The notes: generated by a model from the sequence alone, not told the origin. 39,952 bases of DNA from Lentisphaerota bacterium (GCA_015061885.1 SUVS01000027.1:1-39952); one strand, 5' to 3'; positions 1 through 9,075 are shown, counted from the first letter of the stretch. Numbers and translations: made by a program.

Positions 1-14
1 AAACATAAAATGCA

Positions 15-37
15 CCGTGTAACCAGAGAGTACACGG
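15..37. repeat. Small inverted repeat (7-bp arms) in the AT-rich left edge
   Basis: CCGTGTA (15-21) and TACACGG (31-37) are perfect complements around a 9-nt loop. No T-run follows, so it is not a convincing terminator. It lies in the AT-rich DNA upstream of the truncated gene and may mark foreign or rearranged sequence. Otherwise I see nothing in bases 1-135. Confidence 0.35.
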
Positions 38-135
38 CACAAAAAAATGTTCCATTAGGTTAAAGGCTAAAATACAAGGTGGTAATTTGTTGAGAGAGCC
101 TTTTTCTTATGCGGTTTTTATTGTAATTTTTTTAG

Positions 136-975
136 ATGGTCTTTATACCTCATTCAGTTAAAAAAAATACTCTCTCCAATATACTACTGGAGAGAGCAAA
201 TTTCAAGTCTCAGAGAGGTATTATTTTGGACATTCTTTATTGTTATACATTTGTAACTCATTTGCTCAACGGCGAACACATCCGCCAGCAGTCAAGCACG
301 CTTATGCACAACGGCAAGGATATTCTTGACTCCTACCCGATAGAGATGTTTGCCTGCGAGTTGAGCAGTCTGCCGTTCGGCATCAACAATGCCGTTTACC
401 AATCCAACGATGTACTCAAAAAAGAGTACGGCGGCGGCAAAGAAGATGAAGAACTCTACAAGTTGCGGATAACCAGAGCGTTTTTGAGCGGCACATTGCT
501 GCACAATACCATAATTGCCCTCAACCGCTGTCATCACGGTATTTTTGATAAACTGGTGCGGATCTACGATAAATTCAATGTGCCGCAAGCTGAATTCATC
601 GGCTACTGGAGCGAAAAAGCTCCGAAGGTGCTGACCGGCAAAGATGTCTATGCAAGTATCTACAAACACCCCACGCAGAACAGACTTCTGGCGGTCATTG
701 CCCACATCGGCAATCAGCGGCTGGATCAGACCGTGGAGGTGAAATTTGATCCCGGCAAGCTGAAAATGCAGGATTTCAAATCGGCATCCGAGCTTATGGA
801 AGCCGATGATCCGGAGTATCAGGAACTTTACCGTTTGCGGAAAGAAAACAAACTCCCGGTAAGCCGGATCCAGCTCAAATGGCAGAATCCCGGCATAAAA
901 CTGGTGGATTTCAAGGACAACACCGTAAAACTCCAGCTGCCGGCACACACCTTTGCCATAGTGGAACTGCAATAA
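136..975 (+). pseudogene. C-terminal fragment of a large, probably glycoside-hydrolase-like protein
   Basis: The open frame starts at ATG 136, directly after an in-frame TAG (133-135), so no longer protein continues upstream in this frame. The first 40 or so codons are A/T-rich and low-complexity and contain a 9-bp inverted repeat (170-178 / 188-196). From about base 256 the composition shifts to the roughly 50 % GC typical of the window and the protein becomes normal: LNGEHIR, then an all-beta tail ending in LPAHTFAIVELQ. That tail resembles the C-terminal beta-sandwich that closes many glycoside hydrolases, including DUF6067/GH123-like proteins common in Lentisphaerota. No catalytic domain is present. 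I therefore read it as a remnant cut off at its 5' side by a rearrangement near 245-260. The family assignment is tentative. It converges with the amidohydrolase ending at 998. Confidence 0.45.
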
Positions 976-997
976 TACAAATAATTTACGGCAATTC

Positions 998-1879
998 TTA
1001 CAAATTCAATATGCGTATGGCATTGCCGTGAGTTATCTTGTCAAAAAGTTCCGGAGTGATTTTCTTTTCAGCAAGGAGATTTTTCAGATAGATCATCAGA
1101 CCGGGCGGGTTATCCGGCGTGGAATAATCATCTATACCGAACATCAGGCGGTCTTGAAACTCGTTCAGAAACTTAATTGCGTATTCTTCATCGCGTTTGA
1201 GGGCATTACAGCCGCTGCCGGCAGATAAATCGCCGTACAAATTGGGGTATTTACGCATAAGTTCTGCCACTCTGCCTTCGTTGACTTTGCCCTTGGGGTA
1301 CCCGTCGCGGTCGGCACGGGTGGGGTTTTGCGAGATTTCCGCCCAGAACGGCTGGCTGTGACCGAAGATTTTCAAGTTGGGGAACTTCTGCAAAACCGCT
1401 TCGAGCTTGGGCATACCGGGGTCATCGACCAGACCATACATGCCGCCGATTTGCGTACCGATGTGGATCGTTACCGGCAAACCGGCAACTTCAGCGGCAC
1501 GGAAAAGATTGTGTACCCTGGGGTCATCCATCGGCATATTGGCGGTAACTTCGCCGACGCCTCGGCAGCCTTTATCGCGGTAATACTTCATAACATATTC
1601 CATTTTGGCATCAGGCGTGTTACGCATATTCCGGGGGTCCATATTGCAGAACGGTATAAAGCGGTCGGGATAGCGGCGGTGGATCTCAAAAATCTCATCG
1701 TTGCTCTGGCAGCGGTAGTTGCTGTCGGGAGATACGACCGGCAGCATGATGCTTTTATCTACGCCGATGCCGTCGTAATATTCAAGCATTTTCTCCGGCG
1801 TGGGGTAAGGCTGTTTGCCGTCACTTGGCCGCGGACAGGTGGGAAAAAGAATCAAATGCGAATGAATATCTATAAACAT
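998..1879 (-). CDS. Metal-dependent amidohydrolase (Amidohydro_2 family), third of three tandem paralogues
   Basis: TIM-barrel hydrolase of the amidohydrolase-related family, probably a divalent-metal hydrolase or decarboxylase acting on a small organic acid, amide or lactone. Substrate unknown. The N-terminal metal motif is DIHSH, followed by GEVTAN (Glu on strand 4), a TIHIG histidine, FGHSQ histidine and an aspartate in FGID near the C-terminus. The usual 293-residue length of its neighbours is matched if translation starts at ATG 1879; a longer frame opens at 1906 but adds nine unconserved residues, while the paralogues both start at MFID. It is the last gene of the leftward cluster, separated from the second paralogue by a 12-bp-stem terminator, so its expression may be lower. 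The region after the final Asp (FGIDDYSTPDNP) differs from FGTDIC in the other two, suggesting a different substrate. Confidence 0.8.
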   Translation of the reverse strand: MFIDIHSHLILFPTCPRPSDGKQPYPTPEKMLEYYDGIGVDKSIMLPVVSPDSNYRCQSNDEIFEIHRRYPDRFIPFCNMDPRNMRNTPDAKMEYVMKYYRDKGCRGVGEVTANMPMDDPRVHNLFRAAEVAGLPVTIHIGTQIGGMYGLVDDPGMPKLEAVLQKFPNLKIFGHSQPFWAEISQNPTRADRDGYPKGKVNEGRVAELMRKYPNLYGDLSAGSGCNALKRDEEYAIKFLNEFQDRLMFGIDDYSTPDNPPGLMIYLKNLLAEKKITPELFDKITHGNAIRILNL

Positions 1880-1911
1880 TTTTCCATATAACCTTATGAT
1901 TATCAATATAT

Positions 1912-1945
1912 AAAAAAGTGACGGAACGATCCGTCACTTTTCCGT
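1912..1945. terminator. Bidirectional-looking intrinsic terminator between amidohydrolase genes
   Basis: AAAAGTGACGGA (1914-1925) pairs perfectly with TCCGTCACTTTT (1930-1941) over a 4-nt loop. Read on the minus strand, the direction of the flanking genes, the stem is followed by six T (complement of 1912-1917). On the plus strand a T-rich stretch also follows. It lies between the second (1954-2835) and third (998-1879) amidohydrolases and should reduce read-through into the third. Confidence 0.8.
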
Positions 1946-1953
1946 CATTTTTT

Positions 1954-2835
1954 TCAGAGATCAAGAATCCTGATAATGTTTTCTCTGGCGACTTTCCGGA
2001 ACACTTCTTCGGAAATTTTCTTTTCATCACGCAGTTTGAGCATAAAATCAACCAGCGGAGTGGATGCCCGGTGCGGCTGACAGATGTCAGTACCGAACAT
2101 CAGGCGGTCTTGAAACTCGTTCAGAAACTTAATTGCGTATTCTTCATCGCGTTTAAGAGCGTTGCAGCCGCTTCCGGCAGAGAGATCGCCGTACAAGTTG
2201 GGGTATTTACGCATAAGTTTGGCAATGGCACCTTCTTCGACTTTGCCCTTGGGGTAGCCGTTGCGGTCATCCACGGTGGGATTGGCGGAGATTTCCGCCC
2301 AGAACGCCTGACTGTGGCCGAAGAATTTTACTTTATGGAATTTCTGCAATGCCTTTTCCAGTTTTTTGAGTCCCATTTCTTCGATCAAACCGTAAGTGTT
2401 TTCGTTCTGGGGGGAGAGGTGGAAAGTCAGAGCGATTTCGCAGTTGTCGGCGGCCTGAAAGAGATTCTGCACTCTGGGGTCATCCATATCCAGATTGGCA
2501 GTAACTTCGCCGACACCCTTGCAGCCGAGGTCTTTATAATATTTAAGTACATATTCCAGCGGAGCATTGCCCGTGTTATACAAACTGCGGGGGTCAAGGT
2601 TGCAGAAAGGTATAAAGCGGTCAGGATTTTTGGCCACCATCCGCAACATTTCTTCGTTGCTCTGCACAAAGTGGGTGCTGTCCGGCGAACCGATGGGCAG
2701 AATAACACCTTTTTCAATACCCACCCGGTCATAAATTTCCAACAGCTCTTCCGGCGTGGAAATAAGTGCCTTGCCATCTCTGGGATTGGGGCAGGACGGA
2801 GTTTCCAGTGCGTGGACATGACAGTCAATAAACAT
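1954..2835 (-). CDS. Metal-dependent amidohydrolase (Amidohydro_2 family), second paralogue
   Basis: 293 residues, start MFIDCHVH. It keeps the family ligands: DCHVH at the N-terminus, the strand-4 Glu in GEVTAN, a TFHLS histidine, FGHSQ histidine and the C-terminal Asp of FGTD. It is clearly a recent duplicate of its neighbours: roughly 64 bp (about 2091-2155) is identical to a stretch in the third gene (about 1138-1201), and the segment encoding the YPNLYGDLSAGSGCNAL region is the most conserved. It is preceded by the first paralogue with only a 33-bp gap, so the two are probably co-transcribed leftwards. Specific substrate unknown. Confidence 0.82.
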   Translation of the reverse strand: MFIDCHVHALETPSCPNPRDGKALISTPEELLEIYDRVGIEKGVILPIGSPDSTHFVQSNEEMLRMVAKNPDRFIPFCNLDPRSLYNTGNAPLEYVLKYYKDLGCKGVGEVTANLDMDDPRVQNLFQAADNCEIALTFHLSPQNENTYGLIEEMGLKKLEKALQKFHKVKFFGHSQAFWAEISANPTVDDRNGYPKGKVEEGAIAKLMRKYPNLYGDLSAGSGCNALKRDEEYAIKFLNEFQDRLMFGTDICQPHRASTPLVDFMLKLRDEKKISEEVFRKVARENIIRILDL

Positions 2836-2868
2836 TTTTTACCTCGCAAATTATATTAAGTTAAGAGT

Positions 2869-3759
2869 TTACAGTTCAAGGATGCGGATGATATTTTCCC
2901 GGGCGACTTTCCGGAACACCTCTTCGCTGATACGGTTTTCCGCCCGGAATTTTTTAAGCAGCCGTGTCAGGTTCAAACACGGATCAGCCTGCTCCGGGGC
3001 ACAAATGTCAGTACCGAACATGAGCCGATCCTGAAATTCATTGAGAAATTTTACCGCATATTCTTCGTCGCGGGCAAGAGCGTTACAACCACTGCCGGCA
3101 GACATATCGCCATACAGATTGGGGTACTTACGCATAAGTTTGGGTACGGCACCTTCTTCGGTGATTTTGCCTTTGGGGTAGCCGCCGCGTTCAGCTTCGG
3201 TCACATTGGCATCCATTTCCGCCCAGAAGGTCTGGCTGTGAGCAAAGAATTTCAAATTCGGGAACTTCTGCAATGCTTTTTCCAGTTTGCCCAGACCTTT
3301 ATCGACTTCCAGACCGTAAATTCTGCCGATGCGGATCGCCAGATGAAATGTCAGAGCCAGTCCGGCGGATTCGGCGGCGGCAAACAGATTTTCCACCCGC
3401 GGGTCGTCAATGGGCAGATTCACCGTAACTTCGCCGATACCTTTACAGCCTTTGTCACGATAATATTTAAGTACATATTCCAAATTCGCCCCGGGATGAT
3501 TGAGCATGGAGCGTGCATCGAGATTGCAGAACGGTATAAAGCGTCCGGGGTGGCGTTTCGCCATCCGCAGAACTTCTTCGTTGCTCTGCACAAAGTTGGT
3601 ACTGTCGGGCGAGCCGATCGGCAGGATCACGGCTTGTTCAATGTCGTGCTGATCGTAGATTTCAATAAGCTGTTCCGGCGTGGAAACTGGTTGCAAGCCA
3701 TCGGAAGCCCGCGGACACGGGGCTTCTTCGACCGCATGAACATGGCAGTCAATAAACAT
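2869..3759 (-). CDS. Metal-dependent amidohydrolase (Amidohydro_2 family), first paralogue
   Basis: 296 residues. Metal-site residues visible are H6 and H8 (DCHVH), E110 (GEVTVN), H139 (TFHLA), H174 (FAHSQ) and D251 (FGTD), matching the mononuclear zinc amidohydrolase-related family that includes decarboxylases and lactonases. A clear ribosome-binding site (AAGGTG, about 3765-3770 on the minus strand) precedes ATG 3759. It is the promoter-proximal gene of the leftward cluster. The three paralogues share length, metal ligands and a PxxxDG...STPE segment after the HxH, so they likely act on related substrates. I cannot name the substrate. Confidence 0.82.
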   Translation of the reverse strand: MFIDCHVHAVEEAPCPRASDGLQPVSTPEQLIEIYDQHDIEQAVILPIGSPDSTNFVQSNEEVLRMAKRHPGRFIPFCNLDARSMLNHPGANLEYVLKYYRDKGCKGIGEVTVNLPIDDPRVENLFAAAESAGLALTFHLAIRIGRIYGLEVDKGLGKLEKALQKFPNLKFFAHSQTFWAEMDANVTEAERGGYPKGKITEEGAVPKLMRKYPNLYGDMSAGSGCNALARDEEYAVKFLNEFQDRLMFGTDICAPEQADPCLNLTRLLKKFRAENRISEEVFRKVARENIIRILEL

Positions 3760-3828
3760 TTTTTCACCTTATTTTATGATTTTTCGAATTTATGGAATTT
3801 TTAACTTATGGGGAAAACTATAAACGCA

Positions 3829-3878
3829 TATACCCCAAAAAGCAAATATTTTTGTTGCAAAAAAACTACAATGTTGTA
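3829..3878. promoter_or_regulatory. Regulatory region upstream of the amidohydrolase cluster
   Basis: The 289-bp gap between the leftward amidohydrolases and ispD contains a 12-bp palindrome TACAATGTTGTA (3867-3878) and, on the minus strand, TGGGGTATAT (complement near 3828-3837). The latter string recurs over the -10 region of the kinase promoter (23390-23399). No consensus -35/-10 pair is evident for the leftward genes, so their promoter is not assigned. Confidence 0.3.
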
Positions 3879-3963
3879 AAAATAATCATTCAAGCAGAAT
3901 TTGAACTTGAGTTTTCCTGAAAAACCGTTTTATATACTCTGCATAAAAAAGTAATTTTTCTGC

Positions 3964-3992
3964 TTGACAAACGACATTTCAGATAGTAAATT
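3964..3992 (+). promoter_or_regulatory. Probable sigma-70 promoter of ispD
   Basis: TTGACA (3964-3969), a 17-bp spacer and TAAATT (3987-3992, four of six matches to TATAAT) lie 57 bp upstream of the ispD start. Confidence 0.55.
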
Positions 3993-4048
3993 TATTACCG
4001 GAAAATTCCAATGGTATCGGATAGGGTCAGATTATAAGGATCTATAAT

Positions 4049-4753
4049 ATGCTGATAAAAAAACTTGGTATGGTTATTGCTGCCGGCGGCAGCGGTTCGC
4101 GTTTCAGCAAAACGGTCAATAAACTGCTGGTGGATTATCGGGGAAAACCGCTGATGATCCACGCTTTGTCTGCTTTTCTGCCGGTACTGGAACCGGGCAA
4201 TATGGCCATTGCCGCACCGGAATCTGAAATGGAAAATATGCAGAATCTGGTCAATGAATATCTACCCGGCAATAACATTCGCTGGGTCGTCGGCGGCGCG
4301 ACCCGTCTGGCATCGGTTGCCAATGCTGTTGCCGTGTTGCCGTGCGATTTGGAACTCATTGCCATACACGACGGAGCAAGGCCGCTGGCGACGGTTGATT
4401 TGCTTACGGAATTGTGCGGAGCCGCACGGATATACGGCGGAGCTGTTCCCGGCAAGACGCCGGTGGATACGATCAAAAAAGTTGACGGTAACGGCATGGT
4501 TTCGGAGAATTTAGTCCGGGCAGATTTACTGGCAGTCGCCACCCCGCAGGTGTTCAAATACAAAGAATACCGTCAGGCATTGGATCAACTGCCCGGAGAA
4601 CTGCTCAACGGAAAAACCGAAAGTGGGCTTATAACCGATGATGCGGCACTTTTCACCCTCAATGGCGGCAAAGTAAAAGCAATATTCAGTTCAGCACCCA
4701 ACGACAAAATAACCCTCCCGGAAGATATAAAAAATATACACCCCGGTTGTTAA
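4049..4753 (+). CDS. ispD: 2-C-methyl-D-erythritol 4-phosphate cytidylyltransferase (IspD)
   Basis: Catalyses transfer of CMP from CTP to 2-C-methyl-D-erythritol 4-phosphate, the third step of the MEP isoprenoid pathway, in the cytoplasm. The 234 residues match the family length. Signatures are the nucleotide-binding loop AAGGSGSRF at residues 11-19, the conserved IHDGARP segment, VPGKTPVDTIKKV, the TPQVF motif and a TDDAAL segment near the C-terminus. ATG 4049 is preceded by AAGGAT at a suitable distance. It stands alone with its own likely promoter and converges on the RND pump gene. IspF, its frequent partner, is not in the window. Confidence 0.93.
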   Translation: MLIKKLGMVIAAGGSGSRFSKTVNKLLVDYRGKPLMIHALSAFLPVLEPGNMAIAAPESEMENMQNLVNEYLPGNNIRWVVGGATRLASVANAVAVLPCDLELIAIHDGARPLATVDLLTELCGAARIYGGAVPGKTPVDTIKKVDGNGMVSENLVRADLLAVATPQVFKYKEYRQALDQLPGELLNGKTESGLITDDAALFTLNGGKVKAIFSSAPNDKITLPEDIKNIHPGC

Positions 4754-4766
4754 ATTCAACATCCGG
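4743..4766. terminator. Weak hairpin between convergent ispD and RND genes
   Basis: CCGGTTGTT (4743-4751) and AACATCCGG (4758-4766) form a 9-bp stem with one mismatch. It overlaps the ispD stop codon and no T-run follows, so it is only a candidate terminator for the 47-bp convergent gap. Confidence 0.3.
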
Positions 4767-4800
4767 AGTGCATGTCAGATATTCAAATACAATATCGCGG

Positions 4801-7800
4801 TCAGGCGTTTTGCTTTTTATTTTCAGCAGTATCCCGCACAAAGGCAAAATAGAGTGCCGGGATCACATAGAGTGTCAGGAGCGAAGCTATCGCCAGACCG
4901 CCTACCACCCCCACACCGCAGCTTGAACGCAGTTCCGACCCCAGCCCGGTACCGAATGCCATCGGCAGCATACCGGCTACTGATGCAATACTGGTCATGA
5001 CGATCGGGCGGAACTTGGCTTCGGTCGCCTGAAGCATGGCTTTGTGTGTGGTCATGCCGTTTCTGGTCAGCGTGGTACACTCGTCAAGGATCAGGATGGC
5101 GTTGTTCACCACAATACCGATCATCATCACCCCGCCGAGCAACCCCATCATCGACATGGACATGTTAAAGCAGTAAAGCGTAAGGTACATGCCCAGAAAG
5201 CCCAGCGGCACAGTGAACATGATAAGGAACGGTTTTGTCCACGATTCCATGATCGCCGCGATCAGAAGATAGGTCAGGATAGCCGCCAGGATCAGCACTT
5301 CGCCGAACTCCTGTGCCGTTTCGTTCATCATTTCCACATTACCACGCATACGCAAGGTGTATCCCGGCGGGAGCATGGGGCGGGCGGTTTCGGAAATCTT
5401 GCCGGAAACCACCCCAAGTGCCATGCCCGGAGCACTGTTGGCGTAAATATACATATTACGGTTTTTGTCGTAACGGTTGATGATTACCGGACGGGCTTCT
5501 TCGGTGATCTTTGCCACGACTTCGGTATTCAAAGGATTGTTGTCTTTGGTGGCAAGTGCGTTCTGCTTGAGCTGGGTTTCGCCATACTCCTTGCGGTTCT
5601 TCAAGCGGATATCGAATGTACGCGTACCGGTGCGGAAGTCGCCGACTTCAATACCGTCCAGCGAACCAACCAAATTGGTGTAAAGGTCGTTGGCACTCAA
5701 GTTGAGGTTTTGCAGAATGGTACGGTCGGGCGTGATGTTGATATTGGTCTTGCGTTCACGGCTGCTGCTGTCAAGGTCGCGGGTGATAGCGAGGGCAGGA
5801 ATCGTTTCCATAACCTTCTTTTCGACTTCTTCAAGCACTTCCAGATCGGGGCCGCTGATGGTACAGTTGATTTCCGATGTACTGCTGCCGAATGTAGCGG
5901 GTATGCTCATGGTCACGCGGCAGTTATCCAGATAGCTCAACTCTTTACGCAATATCTCCTGAAGGTCGTAAATAGTTTCCTTACGCTCAAATTTTTTGGT
6001 GGTTTTCAGGTTCATCTGCCCGATGTAAACGGCACTGGAAACCTGTCCGCGGGGGGCACCGCCGCGACCGGTCCAGAGGTTTATACCGGTGATGAAATCA
6101 TACTTTTTCAGGTGATCTTCGGCTTCTTTGAGCAGTTTTTCGGTAGTTTCCAGATTGTAGCTTGTGGGAAACTCAAAGCGGATGCGGATCTCGCCCTGGT
6201 CGCAGAACGGCAGGAAGCTCAAACCCACTTTCGGCATGATAAATGCCCACACCAGTACGGCTCCGGCAAAAACAGTTGCCACGATTATTCTGGGGTGACG
6301 GCTTGTCCACTCAATACTCTTATTGAATTTGCCGCACAGCCAGTCGTAACCAATATCCCACGGAATAAAGAATTTCTGCAAGAAGGTTTTTTTATCGCCT
6401 TCTTGAGCCGGGTTGTAATTTTTGAGCAGAACACAGCTCAAGATCGGGGTCAGCGTAAAGCTGATAAAAAGCGATACCAGCGTGGCGGCTACCATCACCC
6501 CCGCAAACGGCCGCATCATCGTACCGATACGGGTGGTCATCATCAGCATCACCGGCACAAACACCACCACGTTGGTCAGGGCACTTGCCGACACTGCGGC
6601 AATGACTTCGCCGGTACCCTGTTCGGAGGCGGTTTTTATATCTTCGTTGCGGTTCAGGTGGTTGAAGATATTTTCGATGACCACGATACTGTTGGTCACC
6701 AGCACCCCCACCGAACAGCCCAGACTCAACAAAGTCATGATGTTGAACGAGTAACCCAGCCACACCATCGCCGCAAAAGTCACCACCACCGATATAGGCA
6801 TGGAAACCATTACAATAAAGGTACTGCGTATATCGTGCAGAAAGAGGAACAAAAGCACCGCCGTAAGGAGGATCCCCGTAACAATGGAGCTTTTGGCATC
6901 GTCCACCGATGCCTGGATAAACTCGCCGGAGTCTTTGAACCATACCAGTTCCATGCCCGAAGGCAGTTCGCCGTTGCGTTTCATCTGTTCGACCCGCTGA
7001 CGGATACCTTTGATCACCTCAATGGCGTTGGCTTCGGCTTTCTTGACCACATTGAAAAACGCCGCCGGCTTGCCGTTGACATACGCCTTGTTGCGGACTT
7101 CGCGGCTCATAAGTTTGATTTCGGCAATATCACGCATATAGACCCGCTTGCCCTTGACGGTACCGATTTCCAGCGAACGGATCTCTTCGATGTCTTTGTA
7201 GTCCCCGGCAAAAGTAACATTCTTTTCGCTCTTGTCTATCTGAATACGGCCCAAAGGTTTGCGTACATTGTTGGCTTTGAGCTTATTTACAATGCTGCCG
7301 ATGGAAAGGTTCATAGCGGTAAGTTTATTGCGGTCAAGCAGAATGTGTATTTGCATTTCATTGGAGCCGTAAACCCGTACTTCGCCCACGCCGGAAACGG
7401 CGGCAAATTTGTCGGCAATAACATCGTCGGCAAAGTCATAGAGGTCTTCCTGGGTGCGGTCGCCGACCAGAAAGATCTGCACAACACTGGTTGCGTTGGT
7501 GTCGATCTTGCGGATACGCGGCTCTTTGGCACCGTCGGGGAGGTTGTCGCGGATGGTGTTCAATGCTTCGCGGATGTCGGTTGCGGCAATATCCACATTG
7601 GTACCCATATTGAATTCCAGCGAAATATTAGCCTGGTCTTCGACCGCCACACTGGAAATATGCCGGATACCGTCCAGCGAAGACACTGCATCTTCGATTC
7701 TGCGGATGATTTCCACTTCGATTTCCGCGGGGCTTGCCCCTTCGTATTCGCAACGGACAAGCACGGTAGGTATTTCAATATTCGGCAGCAGGTCAACGCT

Positions 7801-7896
7801 CAAACGCGGGTAGAGCGATGCTCCGATCATTATCAAAACAATGATAAACGCCGTCATGGCGATCGGGCGGCGTACACTTATTCGACTTAAAAACAT
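4801..7896 (-). CDS. RND-family efflux pump, inner-membrane permease (AcrB/HAE-type)
   Basis: 1031 residues, the usual length of tripartite RND permeases, with the standard two-fold plan: a first membrane helix (about 10-30), a large periplasmic loop, a helix cluster around 340-480, a helix near 535-555, a second periplasmic loop and a final helix cluster to the C-terminus. The N-terminus (SRISVRRPIAMTA) and the segment GMLPMAFGTGLGSELR are family hallmarks. It should export hydrophobic compounds in exchange for protons together with the adaptor encoded 21 bp upstream. Odd point: the TM4 position that is DD in AcrB (D407/D408) reads T401-N402 here (GVLVTNSIVV), and the TM10 lysine position is within VVNNAI. 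No outer-membrane channel gene is nearby, so a distant TolC-like partner is assumed. Substrate unknown. Confidence 0.9.
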   Translation of the reverse strand: MFLSRISVRRPIAMTAFIIVLIMIGASLYPRLSVDLLPNIEIPTVLVRCEYEGASPAEIEVEIIRRIEDAVSSLDGIRHISSVAVEDQANISLEFNMGTNVDIAATDIREALNTIRDNLPDGAKEPRIRKIDTNATSVVQIFLVGDRTQEDLYDFADDVIADKFAAVSGVGEVRVYGSNEMQIHILLDRNKLTAMNLSIGSIVNKLKANNVRKPLGRIQIDKSEKNVTFAGDYKDIEEIRSLEIGTVKGKRVYMRDIAEIKLMSREVRNKAYVNGKPAAFFNVVKKAEANAIEVIKGIRQRVEQMKRNGELPSGMELVWFKDSGEFIQASVDDAKSSIVTGILLTAVLLFLFLHDIRSTFIVMVSMPISVVVTFAAMVWLGYSFNIMTLLSLGCSVGVLVTNSIVVIENIFNHLNRNEDIKTASEQGTGEVIAAVSASALTNVVVFVPVMLMMTTRIGTMMRPFAGVMVAATLVSLFISFTLTPILSCVLLKNYNPAQEGDKKTFLQKFFIPWDIGYDWLCGKFNKSIEWTSRHPRIIVATVFAGAVLVWAFIMPKVGLSFLPFCDQGEIRIRFEFPTSYNLETTEKLLKEAEDHLKKYDFITGINLWTGRGGAPRGQVSSAVYIGQMNLKTTKKFERKETIYDLQEILRKELSYLDNCRVTMSIPATFGSSTSEINCTISGPDLEVLEEVEKKVMETIPALAITRDLDSSSRERKTNINITPDRTILQNLNLSANDLYTNLVGSLDGIEVGDFRTGTRTFDIRLKNRKEYGETQLKQNALATKDNNPLNTEVVAKITEEARPVIINRYDKNRNMYIYANSAPGMALGVVSGKISETARPMLPPGYTLRMRGNVEMMNETAQEFGEVLILAAILTYLLIAAIMESWTKPFLIMFTVPLGFLGMYLTLYCFNMSMSMMGLLGGVMMIGIVVNNAILILDECTTLTRNGMTTHKAMLQATEAKFRPIVMTSIASVAGMLPMAFGTGLGSELRSSCGVGVVGGLAIASLLTLYVIPALYFAFVRDTAENKKQNA

Positions 7897-7917
7897 CTTG
7901 CGTCAGCTCCCCTCGAC

Positions 7918-9075
7918 TTACTTGTTGATGATGTTCAGCAACGCATTGTTGTTGACAAAGGTCTGACCGGAAGTAACGATCTCTTTGCCTATCAGATCAG
8001 CAGTGTTCAATACTTCGCAGTAACTGCCGTCGATGATGCCGCGCCGCACGGTGGCTTCTTTTGCCCGTTTTTCGGGTGTAACGGTGTAAACGATATAGCG
8101 GTCGTTGGCACGGAGCATCATAGCATCGGCAGGGAGCCCGTAGGCTTCTTTTTCCCGCATTATCAGATTGATGTCTGCGAGCATACCGCTGACAAGTTTG
8201 ACATCTTTCGGCACGATAGCTTTAAGTTTGAAAGTACGGCTTTCGGGATCAACACCGGGTGATTTATAAGTTACAACTGCCGTACCGAGAACCTTACCGT
8301 CAGTATCGGTGAATTCCACTCTGGTCTTGCCGGGTATGATCTTGTTGTAATAACCGGCACTGATAAAGGTTTCGACTTCAAGTTTGTCATGATTTTCCAG
8401 CTTGAGGATATTCTGACCGGCGGAAACATACTCGTTTTCTTCCACATATTTATCAAAAACCACACAGTCAAACGGAGCCCGGACAACGGAATCGTCCAGA
8501 TTCTTTTTAGCGATCGCCAGATTGCTCTGTGCCTGTTTGAGCTGGGCTTGAGCGTTGACGATGGCACTGTGGGCGTTCTGCACCCCCATCTGGGCTTTTT
8601 TGTAAGCAGTTTCGGTGGTTTCCAGATTGCTCTGACTCAAGGCATTGGAGCGGGAAAGAGTCAACGCCCGTTCGTAATCGCGTTTGGCCTGCTGCAAAGA
8701 GATTTCTTCGGTTTTGAGCTGCAATTCGGCACTTTTGAGAGCAGCTTCTTTTACATTGATCTCGTCTTCTTTGACCACCACCTGATTTTTCAGCACTTTG
8801 CGGTCAATGCCGAAGAGTACATCGCCGGTCTTGCGGCGGTCGCCTTCGCTGACATTGAGTATTTCCAGCGTGCCGCTGATCTTGGCAGAAATAGTGGCGT
8901 GTTCCACGGGTTTGACCGTACCCTGTACCGGAAGCTGTTCGCGGAACATGCGTTTTTCCATTTTCTGCACATTTACACGGATAGAGCGTTCTTTGGCTTT
9001 TGCAGTCTTTTTATTGCACGAAACACTTAACAGCATCAAACATGCCAATCCGGCACAAAAATATAATTTTTTCAT
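7918..9075 (-). CDS. RND efflux periplasmic adaptor (membrane fusion protein), lipoprotein
   Basis: 385 residues. The N-terminus is a lipoprotein signal peptide ending in the lipobox LSVSC, so the mature protein should be acylated and anchored in the membrane facing the periplasm. After it come a lipoyl/biotinyl-like half motif (GTVKPVEHATISAKISG, about 55-71), a long Gln/Ala/Lys-rich alpha-helical hairpin (about 100-190), the second lipoyl half (VVRAPFDCVVFD) and beta-barrel plus membrane-proximal domains. This is the HlyD/AcrA-type order. It is upstream of the permease gene with a 21-bp gap, so one leftward transcript is likely. It is divergent from a LysR-type regulator. Confidence 0.92.
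   Translation of the reverse strand: MKKLYFCAGLACLMLLSVSCNKKTAKAKERSIRVNVQKMEKRMFREQLPVQGTVKPVEHATISAKISGTLEILNVSEGDRRKTGDVLFGIDRKVLKNQVVVKEDEINVKEAALKSAELQLKTEEISLQQAKRDYERALTLSRSNALSQSNLETTETAYKKAQMGVQNAHSAIVNAQAQLKQAQSNLAIAKKNLDDSVVRAPFDCVVFDKYVEENEYVSAGQNILKLENHDKLEVETFISAGYYNKIIPGKTRVEFTDTDGKVLGTAVVTYKSPGVDPESRTFKLKAIVPKDVKLVSGMLADINLIMREKEAYGLPADAMMLRANDRYIVYTVTPEKRAKEATVRRGIIDGSYCEVLNTADLIGKEIVTSGQTFVNNNALLNIINK

Noticed and set aside
1918-2859. Plus-strand ORF of 313 codons opposite the second amidohydrolase
   Set aside because: It is the antisense shadow of a gene with intact metal ligands, and similar shadow frames lie over all three paralogues.
5044-7890. Long plus-strand ORF (948 codons) opposite the RND permease
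   Set aside because: It is rich in His/Gln/Arg, has no recognisable domain, and mirrors the codon usage of the opposite strand. The minus-strand permease explains the region fully.
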